From: Epiperipatus broadwayi
Taxonomy: Eukaryota > Onychophora > Udeonychophora > Euonychophora > Peripatidae
Direction of reading: 5' to 3'
Length of the DNA: 64,000 nucleotides
Assembly: GCA_028023455.1 (NCBI GenBank)
Contig: JAQFVV010012398.1
Location: 3,866,682-3,930,681 of the forward strand
Shown one piece after another: positions 1-11,352 of this stretch. The position numbers and the translations under genes are program-made. Within the stretch, counting starts at the first letter, position 1; every line of letters begins with the position of its first letter. Below the pieces are notes generated by a model, which was not told the origin of the DNA, made no database searches, and saw only the letters and a list, made by a program, of their open reading frames with translations.

Positions 1-500
1 TATAAAAAATATAAATTAATTATTTCTTGATAATTATCTTACTCAGAATTTAAAGATTTACTTATCCTAAACCAAATTTTTATTTCAATTCTGTGCTAAT
101 ACAAAATGCACTAAAAAAAATTATTTTGTCTTTGCTTATTTAATAATGATTAGATATTTCCAAGTTAAAATATTACACTTGTCAGAAATGAGAGATTTAT
201 TCATTATTATCTCTACAACTTATTAGTTAATATCTTTATAGTATTTCTTACCAAAATGATTTGAAATTGTTTGTGCATTATTATGCTCATATATATATAT
301 ATATATATATATATGTCTGTTATTTAATCTAGCTATAATAATATTTGAATTGAAAGGTAAAAATGATTTAATGTCATCGATTTCTGATGAGAGAATGAGC
401 CGATAGAAATTGAAAGATTAGATATTTATTTAAGTGTGAATTTATTATTCCTTTATTATGCTTAGATTGAAATGTATTTAGTGGCTATGCAGAATGAAGT
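1..500. other. AT-rich sequence without a gene
   Basis: No convincing coding region. The only ordered structure is a (TA)n microsatellite at about 289-314, preceded by a GCTCAT-like stretch that resembles the tail of the hammerhead-family repeats elsewhere in the window; this resemblance is weak. Confidence 0.6.
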
Positions 501-507
501 TATTTAT

Positions 508-645
508 GTTATATAGTGTATTATCTGGGATTGAGATGAACTCTCCCAATTTATTTGGGTATTTAACCTGGGTGGATTATATAGTATATTGTATGGGATT
601 GAGAAAACTCTCCTTTAGTTTATTGAAATATTTGTTAGGAGCAGA
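508..645 (+). repeat. Two-unit degenerate tandem duplication (~68 bp unit)
   Basis: The segment starting TATATAGTGTATT, containing GGGATTGAGA and CTCTCC, is followed directly by a diverged second copy starting TATATAGTATATT with the same landmarks. The following stretch (732-989) has an 85-codon open frame, but it shows no domain, no splice context and ordinary local composition, so it is not called as a gene. Confidence 0.5.
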
Positions 646-1099
646 TTATATCCTCCAGATTTAGTAGTTGTATTTTATGAAGTATAGTATGAGAAGTGAA
701 GTAGTGTATTCCTTATTTTGGTGATGAGACAGTGTCCATGCCAGTTTGTTTTAAGTCTCAGAAGTTAGACTTGGGAGCTATTGCGTATTGTTATTTAAAT
801 GATTATAGTTATGAAAATCTTTTCCCCATGTGCCCTATGGAATGTTTTTCATCTTTTACTCATAGTCAAGTGTCAGATAGTTTGCTGATAAAAAAGGAAA
901 ATAAAAGTAGAATTGATTTTTTTCACAGAACAGCTGAAGTAGAGTTAGTATTAAAGCTTGGTTGGTCATTGTCATCATCCATATTATGATCTTTATCCCA
1001 ATTTCATAAGTAAACTGATCGGATTTAGTAATATTGATTATTTTGTTACAGATAGCATAATTCAGACACATGCATAAATTATTAATTTAGAAGATATGG

Positions 1100-2640
1100 A
1101 TAAATCCATCATTAATGTGTAACTCTTTAATTATCATTTCAAATCATTTTATATTAATTATTTAGATTTCATACCATCAACTCTCATAATGTTCCATCCT
1201 CATTTGAATGAGCAAGCAAGAGAAGACAAAGTATAGCCAATTAATAGAATTATTCTATTTATGAAGTATAGTTTAATCTTACTCTTATTCTTAGATTTAA
1301 ACCCCTCTCATTTTATTTGATGTGCATTTGAAGTAAAATGCCAAGAACTTTAGTTTTACTTTATAATTGAGTGTCAGTGTTTAACAATGTTTTATTTTTC
1401 ATGAGCATATCAGAAATGAATGATAGCTTGAGTGTATTGAAAGTAAAATATCAAATATAGAATAAATTTATATTTAATCATCTTAGTGTAGCAGTATAAT
1501 GTTTTTGTGTCATCTATTTATCAGAGTTGACTGATAGTTTGAGTAAGTTTTTCCAGTATAATATTAAGAAATTGAATTTTGGATTATTATTTTAGTACTG
1601 AAAATATAATGTTTTTTCCATAAGTCTATCATAATGCACTGATAGCTGGCATATGTTTAAAATAAAATCTAGAAAGTTATCTTTATGTTATTTACTCTTA
1701 TGTAGACCATTTAACCATTATTTTCAGAATCATCAAAACATGTATATGTGTCACCTACTAAACCAAATGTTTTATTTAAGTTATGCTTGTAAATAAATGT
1801 TTTATTTATTTAAAGTTGTGTTCAGAATTATTCTTTGACATGCATTTGTATTTCATATTTCCACATATGCACACGCATTTACATATCTAATATGATATGA
1901 TTGCACTATTCCATTTAGTTTAATGATGAACATGTTCAGATCCGATGATGTTGCTTTCCTTGATCCAGACACTGTATGAAATGTTGATTAGTTAATGATT
2001 CTCTGAAAATTGTAGCTTTTAGTTATTATTTAGATGATGAACTGAAATCAAAATGCACCCTATTTCTTTCATTATCTAACTACCATTATTTTGTTAAGAC
2101 ATTGCTTAATTTGTATCATTACTTTTATAATAGTAGTTGTTGAGAAGTATAAATTTAAAATTAAGTCATGCAATAAATTAATTCCCTGAGATATTCACTT
2201 ATTAATGTAGATTAAACATTAAGTCAGTTACTAAGTTTAAATTACTGTACAATTAAAAGTTAAGTAATGTTATATTTTATTTTATATTTAACTCTAACTT
2301 ACTAGGTAGTATAGTTAATCAAAATTACATTTTTATTTATTAATTTAATTTTGTAACATAGTAGAGGTTGTTCAATGCAGGTGGATAATGGGAAGAGGTG
2401 AGGTATAGATTATAACGTCAATTTAAATGGTAGAACTTTACCAATTTTAATTATTTATTTGTTTTAGAAATTAATAGATGTTTTGTTCCTATTAATCAAA
2501 ATGTTTCCTCCCACATCTAATATACATTTTACACCCTATAGACCTCTGTAACCTTCAACTGAGCTAAGCTAAGGGAGAACATCATTTAAGAGCCTCATTA
2601 ATAACTTTAGGGTAAAATTAGACTAATAGTTTATTCTATG
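1100..2640. repeat. AT-rich region with a degenerate ~120-bp tandem repeat (1,370-1,680)
   Basis: Three diverged units share the order AATGTTTT, a CAT-rich stretch, TGATAG and then (T)TGAG or a similar run; the units begin near 1,370, 1,495 and 1,590. No coding region is visible in the rest of the stretch. Confidence 0.4.
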
Positions 2641-5405
2641 ATCAATAGAATTGGCGCCCCCAGGTATTCGTTGTTAGGAAAGGTAGGAGAGGTGTTGGGA
2701 GAAGGTTATAATATATATATATATATATATATTATGCTTAATGTGTGTATTATAGGTTAGATCATTCTTTACAAATTGTGTTGCAGTTATTTATAAAAAA
2801 ATTTACATTTTAATTGAACTAGAAGTTTTTCTCCTACCTATTCTTTACTTAACTTAACTAATTATCCACTGCAAGAAATAAATATCTAATTATTAGACAA
2901 AGAATAAAAACAGATTAAAAATTATTCAAGTCCTCCATTTGATGAGCAACACCTTTTTCTTTAATTTACTCAGTGAAGGGCTGCTGAAGAAATTTTTGCT
3001 TTACTATAGTTTATTTAAAATTTGTTTTACTTTTTAGGTAGACCATGGACAGAACTAATTCAGTGCCTAACATATCTATCATTAATATTGTGAATGATTT
3101 CTGTAGTCATGAAATAATCATGATAAATATACATAACCTGTATATTTAATTAAATTCAGTTTCAATAATATATCTTTTATATTTTTAGTTGGTATTGTAA
3201 TGGTCAGACTAAGTATTTTTCAATGATTTATATTTTTTTAATAATTTATAGAATGTCACCTGATTTTAACTATCAGGAAGTAAACCAACATATATGTTTT
3301 TAACAATATTTTATTTAACAGAATAATAATGACTATTATACACAACCACTATTTGGAATATTTGTCTAGATCATGAAGAACACAAGTTACTTCCAGTAAA
3401 TGAATCTAGACCATACAATATTGCATTTAAAAAGACTGACACATAATACAACAATAGATTGATTACAAAATATAATTATTAGTTGATATATAACTTACTA
3501 CTCTTTTAACAAAGCTTTTTTCTAATCCCTTATATATTTTTGCCTTATTTCATACACACACAGGAAAACAATAATTACTTATAAATATCCAAGGTTTCTT
3601 AGGTAAGTTTAATTTTAATTGTCAATTACATTGTAATATTAATACAATTACAGATAACTGAGTACATTTGCTGAACAGTGAACATGGACTACAATAAACT
3701 TAAAATATAACTAATGTATAAATGAACCCATAAATGTAAGACGTTTATCTGACTCATAAGTTTCCTAATATAGACATATGTGCTACACCTTTATATAGCA
3801 ATAATTGCAAGGGAGATCACCTTTAAGTCCTAATTCTGATTTAATGAAACTACATCTTTTACAGGGATGACTTATTTTGAGTTCAATCCTTAATTTATTG
3901 TAACAAATAAAATGAATCCTCTCATATGGACACAGATATATCTAAATGATTTGATAGTAAACAACTACAAATATATTCTATAAGCTCATCTACACAAAAT
4001 CTAATTCTCATCAAACAAATGCAGGGTTAACTACAAACAAATGAACTCAATGGTTACAATTAAGTCATTAGCTTAAAGCTATTAATAATTATTTACTATA
4101 ATTATTTAACACTCAGACAATTTATGTAATATATTTTACATTTAAACAAATATTGCATTTTCCATTATTATCATTTCTTTATTCTTTTTTTTAAACTGTC
4201 AGTTTATACAAAGTAACATTTGCTTATCATGAACTAAAAGTAAAGTTCTTTACAAAATATTAACATAATGTACATATATAATAGAGTATTTTTTCTTTAG
4301 CCATATTAAAATGCAACTAACTTTAATTATTTTTTTTCTTTTTTTAAGCTGATAGTTTCTACAAAATAAAATTTGATTAATATATATTATAGGAGAAGTT
4401 TTTTACAAAGTGTTAACATAACAGACATATATAATACAGTGTGACCTTTTGTTTTTTTTCCAGTTGTATTAAAATGCAACTATTTAACTTTTGCTTCCTG
4501 TTCTATATAATTCAAAAGATAGGATATAGCATATTAGTATTAAATATAAACTTGAATTAGTTAAGATAATGCCTAATCAATCCTTATAAATGTAAAGCTT
4601 ATAAAGCAAGATAATCATAGTTTGTTTCTTTCTGCTGCCAAATATTAAAGAGTTTATACTTGATCATAATATAATTTAACAATCTCCAACTCTGCACTTT
4701 GAAATAAGTATTGTTTTTTCATTTTTAACCAGAGTTATTTAAAATAGCAGGTGAAGTTTTTCAGATGTCCAGGTTAGATTAGCAGATGGTGTTTTTTTCT
4801 TCTTTTATTCACTAAGCATACTGGAGTCTGATGTGGTTTGAATAAAGTAAGAATCCAGTCTAAATGCAATAAGAAAAGTTGATTTTATATAAGTTTTACT
4901 TCCTTTTATTTTGAACAACTTATTCCAGTTTTTTAAAATTTAAATTGATTAATTTGCATAATATTTTAATTGTCTGAATTTAAAAATTTTAAACAATAAA
5001 ATGAATAATACATTACTCACTTCAATACATAGTATATATATTTGTATGTCTCTAATTTCTGAACATTTAATATTAAAAAGGAGAGCCTTGCATGTCTATC
5101 TTTCAATCAAATAAAATGAGTTCAACATTATTCAAAGTTTCAAGAATTTACATGGAAAATAAATTTAGATAATGCTCTACTCATTGCTAATATAAACAAA
5201 ACCTATGTTAATTTGCCTCATTTAATATTTTCAAGAGTGAATACCTTAAATATTTATTTTAATAACTTTGTAATATATAATATTTAATAATATATTGCAT
5301 AAAATATTATATAAATGTGTCAAAAATAAAATGTATTTGACTGCTATATAAACAATATTTAAAATGCCACAGAAACATATATATATATATATATATATAT
5401 ATCTG

Positions 5406-5450
<45 letters not shown>

Positions 5451-6660
5451 TAACTGCTAGTCAACAAAATGAGTTCCACTTTGAAGTTTTCAAGAATTTA
5501 AATAAAAGACAAGTTTATATTATATTAAACATGAGAGTGAAATTGTACATATTGTCTACATTTGGGTTCCATTTGTATCCTCAGAATTTTGATCAATATG
5601 GAGTTCATTTTATTTGATCAACATTAGATTCATGAGCTTCTGTGAGATTTTTAACATTGCTGTGTGACAATCAGTAAAATCTTTACTCTTAACACATTTG
5701 CATAATATTTTATGGCATTTTTCTCTAATATAATACAGATATATATTAAAATTAATATATTGTAATAGGAAAAAATTAATGAGGATATCAATTCTAAATT
5801 CATCAATTCAGGATACAGTCGATTATTGTTTGGTAAATATGGTTAAGTGGAATGCTGATCATTGTCAATACCAATGGTATTGATTATGATCATTCAAACT
5901 ATGAATAATAATCTAGTGATTTAATCATAATAAAAGCAAAGCAGAGGATGTGTTAGATTTCAGACAGAATTTCATAAGTAATAAAGAATTTATATGACAC
6001 ACACCTGCTTTTCATGAAATACTTATGACAATATTAAGGGAACAATGCTTTAAAGATTTTAGCCATTTTTTAGTTCTTCAGGAAAATATCCATTCATCTT
6101 CAATCATAAATAATCACTTTTCCTTTTCCACTTTTGTATATGTATCCTGAGTTAATCTCTAGTAAAATAAAATACATATTTACAAATCTAATAGAGTAAT
6201 ATTTAGTACTCAACAGAGAGGAATAAAAAATAAATAAACCCATACTATATTATAAATATTAGTAATATTTCATAATAATATCAATTCACAAAATAAAATT
6301 ATTTAATAAATAAATAAACAGACAATAATTTATACTTCAGTTAAATTAAATTCTGACTGAGTTATATAAGTAATATCAAGTTGAGATTTTTAATTTAGTA
6401 TTTTCTATTAGGCTTTTAAGTAACTGAAAAGCTAATTCTATATTGAATATAAGTTTAAATTTTTTTATTTTTACACATATAAGTTCCTGAAATTTTTAAG
6501 GCAAAATTGATAAAATAATTTGATATTCCAAAATTTATTATTAATTTATTCTTTGCACATACATTTTCTAATTGAATTATGTAAACAGCATGCCCACATA
6601 TATAATAAATATTAAAATTCTAATATAATTATAAGAAATTAAAAATTCTTTGATTTAAGT
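2641..6660. repeat. AT-rich, non-coding; local duplications and (TA)n tracts
   Basis: No gene is seen. Three (TA)n microsatellites lie at about 2,708-2,733, 5,377-5,402 and 5,412-5,447. A ~150-bp tandem duplication covers about 4,180-4,495; both units run from (C/G)T(G/C)ANAGTTT through TTTTACAAA and TTAACATAA to GTATTAAAATGCAACTA-like ends. A second pair of related ~75-bp segments (5,095-5,170 and 5,447-5,525) shares AAAATGAGTTC and TTTCAAGAATTTA and flanks the two (TA)n tracts. Confidence 0.5.
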
Positions 6661-6676
6661 ATTATAATGGTAGATA

Positions 6677-7400
6677 ATTAATAATTTGTAAAGTGCATAC
6701 TCATTTCATAAGTAATATATATTAAGGCTATAACCTTAAGATTATGCATGTATAATGTGATAGTAGGGACTCTACAAATCTAAACACAAGATTAATGACA
6801 TTAAAAGACAAGAGTGGCCTTTTATCTTTGACCTAATTTCTAAATATATAGGTGAATCTAAAGCATTTTGATTTGAGAGTGTAAAGCTATTAAATACTTC
6901 ACTGATTAAGTCCACAATTTCTATACAAACTAACATGCAAAATCTTTCAATTTACAGTCAGTAGAAATCTTTTAAAACAATTTAAAATTGTAATTAATAA
7001 TTTGTAAAGTGCATACTCATTATGTAAGTAATATATATTAAGGCTATAATCTTAAGACCATGTGCCTATAATGTGACAGTATGGACCTCTACAAATCTAA
7101 ACACAAGATTAATGACTTTAAAAAACAAGAGCAGCCTCTTATCTTTGACCTAATTTCTAAAAATATAGGTGAATCTAAAGCATTTTGATTTGAGAATGTG
7201 AAGTATTTAATAGTTTCACACTCTCAAATCAAAATGCTTTATATTCACTTATTTATTTAGAAATTAGGTCGAAGATAAGAGGCCACTCTAGTCTTTTAAT
7301 GGCGTTAATCTTGTGTTAAAATTTGTAGAGGTCCCTACTGTCCCATTATAGGTGCATAGTTTTAAGGTTATAGTCCTAATATGTATTACTTATAATTGTA
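6677..7400. repeat. Three-copy repeat: two direct, one inverted
   Basis: Copy 1 (about 6,677-6,897) and copy 2 (about 6,990-7,208) are direct repeats sharing TTGTAAAGTGCATACTCAT, CTACAAATCTAAACACAAG and AAAGCATTTTGATTTGAGA. Copy 3 (about 7,213-7,400) is the reverse complement and abuts copy 2, so copies 2 and 3 form a ~200-bp-arm inverted repeat with almost no spacer. The structure fits a non-autonomous foldback or MITE-like element. No coding capacity is seen. Confidence 0.75.
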
Positions 7401-8770
7401 GATGTATGTCAATTTATATTATAGTCTTCTGATGGCAGATTTACCTGAGTAAATCAGAAATTGTCCTTTTTAAAAAAGTCATATAAATATTTTGCTTTTA
7501 CTATTGTAGATTTTTAGTCTTACATTTTAATTTATTTATTTGCTAGCATAAATTTAATAATTCCCCAGTGAAAGTAGTTAATAGTTTATTGTTATCACTA
7601 ATGGAGCTTCAATAGTCTTTAATTTAATACCAATAGATTATTTCTACAAAAATGCATAATGAAAGAAAAGCTATTCTCCAGGAATTGAGAAGCTAATTCA
7701 AGTCTTGATTTTTTTTAGTCTTGAATTACTTTCGTCCAACAAAACATTTAGAATAAAAGATCACTTAGCTTAGCTGATTCATTCCAACACTCTAATTTTT
7801 TTAATTCCAACTCTCACTAACAACTTTAACATAAAACCATTCTAGTCATGTTCTTTTTTTTTTTATAAAATTACTAATTTGCCTTGTTTGTTACTATAAA
7901 TATGTTTTATTCATTTTTATATTTTAATTAAAATTTGAAATACTTTATTTATTTGAAAGTTATTTCATTTTCTTTTTAAAGTTATAGTAATGACAAATTA
8001 ATTATTTTATTACCTCAATAAATATTTTTTAAAATCATCACACACACACACACATAACATAAATGTCATAGTATGCAATATTATTGATTCATCAAACCAT
8101 ACAGAAATATTTACAAGAATTAATAAGTGGTTATCAATCTTAATGCATAAACAATATCAATAACTACCTAATCATTGCACAGCATATTTTTCCAGAATTA
8201 AAAATGCATCAGGTATCCCTGGAGATATAACTATCTTCTTCTATATGATGACCTGATGTGTTTTGAGTTTCGGGATAAAATTCTCTATGATGATGAGATT
8301 GGTTTTGGATTTCTCTACACAATGATATGAGGGACTAGCTATTATTTTATTTGCATGTGTATGTGTAGTTGAATGAACCAACTTCCTTAAATATATATGA
8401 AACTGAATTGTTACATTTGATTTGACTTAAACCCTACCGATTTAGAAGGGTAAATGATTAACCAAAATAAATTGATTACATTGAATACAAAGTTGTAATT
8501 CAAATGGTATAGAGATATAATTTTTGCTGGAGTTTGTAACAATACAATGGATAGGAATAAATAGTGGCTCCAAGTTAAATAGGAATCTTAATTTAATTTT
8601 GAAACATTCTTGATGATTCTATTACAAAGAATACAAATAATGTATTGGAAAATTTTAGTTTCTTTTAAAATAGTTACATTAAGGGTATTATGGTTTTCAT
8701 TTTGTGTATGTTATGTCTATGTATAACTCATGGTAAAATATATTGCCCTGCTTAATTATGTGATTATTAC
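7401..8770. other. AT-rich non-coding stretch
   Basis: No gene or recognisable transposon. A short (CA)n run occurs at about 8,040-8,054. Confidence 0.5.
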
Positions 8771-9004
8771 ATGGAAGTGCATGAGATTTGGTGTGACTGG
8801 GCTTGGATAGAGTTATTGGGGCTTGGTGGTCCTGGGCCTTGGATCTTGTTGCCCGTTGTGGTAGTAGGCCAAATTTCTGAATGGATGCCTATTCGAATAA
8901 AGCAAATGGGTCTTCACTTCAGGATCCAAATTGTGGTAATCATGGGCCTTCTAGATGCTCACCTGGGGCTAGATCATATTGATCGATGCACAAGTAGATA
9001 TTAA
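8771..9004. other. GC-richer island with open frames on both strands (possible decayed exon)
   Basis: Base composition rises abruptly against very AT-rich flanks for about 240 bases. The plus strand has a 77-codon ATG frame, but its conceptual protein (hydrophobic, Trp/Gly-rich) looks unlike a folded protein. The minus strand, read with one frame change near 8,945, gives a His/Pro/Tyr-rich peptide ending in a stop near 8,815, with segments such as QYDLAPGEHLEGP and NGQQDPRPRTTKPQ that look more protein-like. No splice sites or homology could be tested. It may be a decayed exon of a secreted protein or a fragment of an unrecognised transposon. Confidence 0.3.
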
Positions 9005-9540
9005 ATATGATTGAAATACATTTATATAGATATAATTGTTACAAAATGTATAGCCTATTATAATCAAATAAATAATTTGTTATATTTATAAAATTAAATG
9101 CTTTGTAATTTGTAATAGGAAAGTAGACCCAAAATAATCTGTAATCTTTTGATTAATAAAGGTTGCTCTTGAAAGATCTTAACTGGCTGCCTATGTAATT
9201 GATGTTATCAAATTTGATTGATAGAAATATATGTTTTGCATGAGGTTAATTTACTTTTTCTTAAAACATTACTGTATATAAAACCAGAAATTTCTGTAGA
9301 AAGCATAAATAAATAATATTAATACATTATATATATATATATATTAAAATAATATTCCATAAAAATATATATTTGACGGTTTGTGTATATATGTGTCTGC
9401 TCTACTTACTTAATGACTGGTTATGTATTCATATATCACTTCAAGAAGATAACAAAAAAAATTGAAAAGTGATAGTGTTCCTTATACAAAGGAAATAAAC
9501 TATTTTACTTCTAAAATGACTTAATAGATAATTATTAGAT
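9005..9540. other. AT-rich non-coding stretch
   Basis: No gene is seen. A short TA run occurs near 9,328-9,345. Confidence 0.5.
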
Positions 9541-9542
9541 AA

Positions 9543-9692
9543 ATGATGGGACTTGACTTGGTATATTTAAATCTAATACCTGAATGTCCTAGCACCTCAC
9601 TGATGACAGCCAAAGCTATAAACCAGTCTGAGAATAAGGATATTCAGAAAAGCTTTTTAAAAGCTATTAGCATGCTCATTATATATATATTC
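9543..9692 (+). mobile_element. Hammerhead-family B repeat, copy 1 (truncated)
   Basis: Shares GAATGTCCTAG, a CTGATGA box, AAACCAGT and the tail GCTATTAGCATGCTCATTAT running into TA repeats with the copy at 63.4 kb; the first part also matches the copy at 41.9 kb. It is about 150 bp long and lacks the upstream portion seen in the other copies. The 64-codon open frame over it is incidental. Confidence 0.65.
9595..9632 (+). ncRNA. Degenerate hammerhead-ribozyme-like motif
   Basis: In order: CCTCA (helix I, 5' strand), CTGATGA core at 9,600-9,606, helix II AGC/GCT closed around CAAA, TAAA where GAAA is required (9,619-9,622), a minimal helix III (AC, two loop bases, GT), C as the presumed cleavage-site base (9,628), then TGAG pairing with CTCA. 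The change of the invariant G12 to T predicts loss of activity. Short helix III is typical of Penelope-associated hammerheads. Confidence 0.5.
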
Positions 9693-9734
9693 TTATTACT
9701 CAATATATTAGATGTTTTAGTTACAACATTTATT

Positions 9735-9973
9735 TAAATAATATTATTTTATAAAGCGCAGTCGATATTGAAATTACATTGAGAGTGCAAATTTCTCAAG
9801 CGCTTATGACTACCAACAGTCAATCAAATCTCAAGCACTCTCTTTTCTTGTTGGATTCTCTGTCTCAGTGCTTGAGATTTGATTGGCTGTTGGTAGTCAT
9901 GAGCGCTTGAGAAATTTGCACTCTCTCAATTTAATTTCAATATCGACTGCACTTTATAAAATAATATTATTTA
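9735..9973. mobile_element. Foldback/MITE-like inverted repeat
   Basis: Two ~105-bp arms in inverted orientation (left about 9,735-9,842; right about 9,870-9,973) share TAAATAATATTATTTTATAA at their outer ends and GCGCTTGAGAAATTTGCACT internally, separated by ~27 bp. Only a few mismatches separate the arms. No coding sequence is present. The structure fits a non-autonomous terminal-inverted-repeat element; no target-site duplication longer than 2 bp was clear. Confidence 0.75.
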
Positions 9974-10152
9974 CATATATTTCTGCAAAGTTATAACATC
10001 GAAAAACTACTGCATAGTAAATCGAGGGATTTCATGCTGTATGTTTGTGGTTTGGGCTCAGTGAATTAAGTGTGATGATATTTGAGATTCACACTTTCAG
10101 ATATAAGTACTTTGGACTGGCTTGGATATATAGAGGGACAAGTAAAGAAGAG

Positions 10153-10257
10153 AGTGGAACCGCTCTTTTCTTGTTGGAGTCTCTGGCCCAGTGCTTGAGA
10201 TTTGATTGGCTGTTGGTAGTCATAAGCGCTGGAGAAATTTGCACTCTCTACATTTAT
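10153..10257 (+). repeat. Single-arm copy of the adjacent foldback element
   Basis: Matches the spacer and right arm of the element at 9,735-9,973 (TTTCTTGTTGGA, CAGTGCTTGAGATTTGATTG, GAGAAATTTGCACTCTCT), in the same orientation. It ends abruptly in unrelated AT-rich sequence. The 75-codon frame overlying it is not a gene. Confidence 0.75.
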
Positions 10258-10682
10258 TTAAATAATTTTTGAATATGTAGAACGATTTGTCTTTTATTCC
10301 ATAATTTTCTAAACTATGAATTAATTGTTTACACAATGTTATCAAAATCTTTTTAAAATAATCGAACATTTTTTAAACATTTAATGCATTATTTTATCTG
10401 AAAATTTTTCCAATAACCTAATGATATTTCTTCATTCTATAAAACCATATTAAATTTTATTAAAAAATATTTTTATTTTAAAATTATTGATTATATTATA
10501 GATATAATATTTCAAAAATAAGTATTATTTGGATTAAAATCCTTTTATAGCCTATATTATCTATATTTAAACCTTGTCATGTTCATAGAAAACAGTTGTG
10601 CTATCCATTACACCTTGCAGTTATTATCACCTGAATAGGTATATATACATAATAATGATTTCATGGTTATATGATGCAAATA

Positions 10683-11352
10683 AAACAGTGTTTGGGTTAA
10701 ACCATGTGTTACTTTTGATTAATTCCCAACATTTTGATGAAATAGCACCTGCCATTTTCAAGGTTAACTTTTCTAAAGAAAAAAAAAACATTAGATCTCA
10801 AATAGTAATGAGATTGTGAGATACAGAATGAGATTGAATGTAAAGTAGTTGAGCATTCAGAATATGTGGATTAACAAAATATTTATTTTCTTCAATTTCG
10901 CTATTAATTTATTTCAAGTTTATATTAGAAGAGAGAAATAAAATAAGTGGTCTCCAGAAGACTGCTCAATTTAAACCAGTTTGTCTTTTTAATTCAAGTT
11001 TATATAGAAGAAATAAATAAAGTAAGTCATCTCCATAAGATTTAAATATGTATTCCAGCCTTATAGAGACCACTTATTTTCTCTCTTTCTTCTTTTGTAA
11101 ACCTGAAATAAATTAATGGTGAAACTGAAGAAAATAAACATTTTGTTAATCCACATATTCTAAATGTTCAACTATTTCACACTCAATCTCATTTTTTACT
11201 CACATTTAATTTCATTACTATTTGAGATCTCATTATTATTTGAAATCTAATGGTTTTTCTTTGAAACATTAGCCTTGACAATGATGGATGCTATTTTATT
11301 AAAACAGTGAGAATTAATCAAAACCAACACATGGTTTAACCTGAAAACTATT
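10683..11352. mobile_element. Large inverted repeat (~280-bp arms)
   Basis: The left arm (about 10,683-10,955) and right arm (about 11,062-11,352) are reverse complements with roughly one mismatch in eight bases. Landmarks are GGGTTAAACCATGTGTT against AACACATGGTTTAACC, and TGTGGATTAACAAAAT against ATTTTGTTAATCCACA. A ~105-bp centre separates the arms and itself contains a partial direct copy of the inner arm (AATTCAAGTTTATAT). No coding sequence; probably a foldback-type element. Confidence 0.7.

Noticed and set aside
732-989. 85-codon plus-strand frame
   Set aside because: No recognisable domain, no splice sites of quality, and a competing minus-strand frame; length is within chance expectation for a long AT-rich window.
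2650-2670. TGGCGCCCCCAGG, resembling a tRNA-Lys-type primer-binding site
   Set aside because: No TG...CA-ended repeat precedes it convincingly and no retroelement coding follows.
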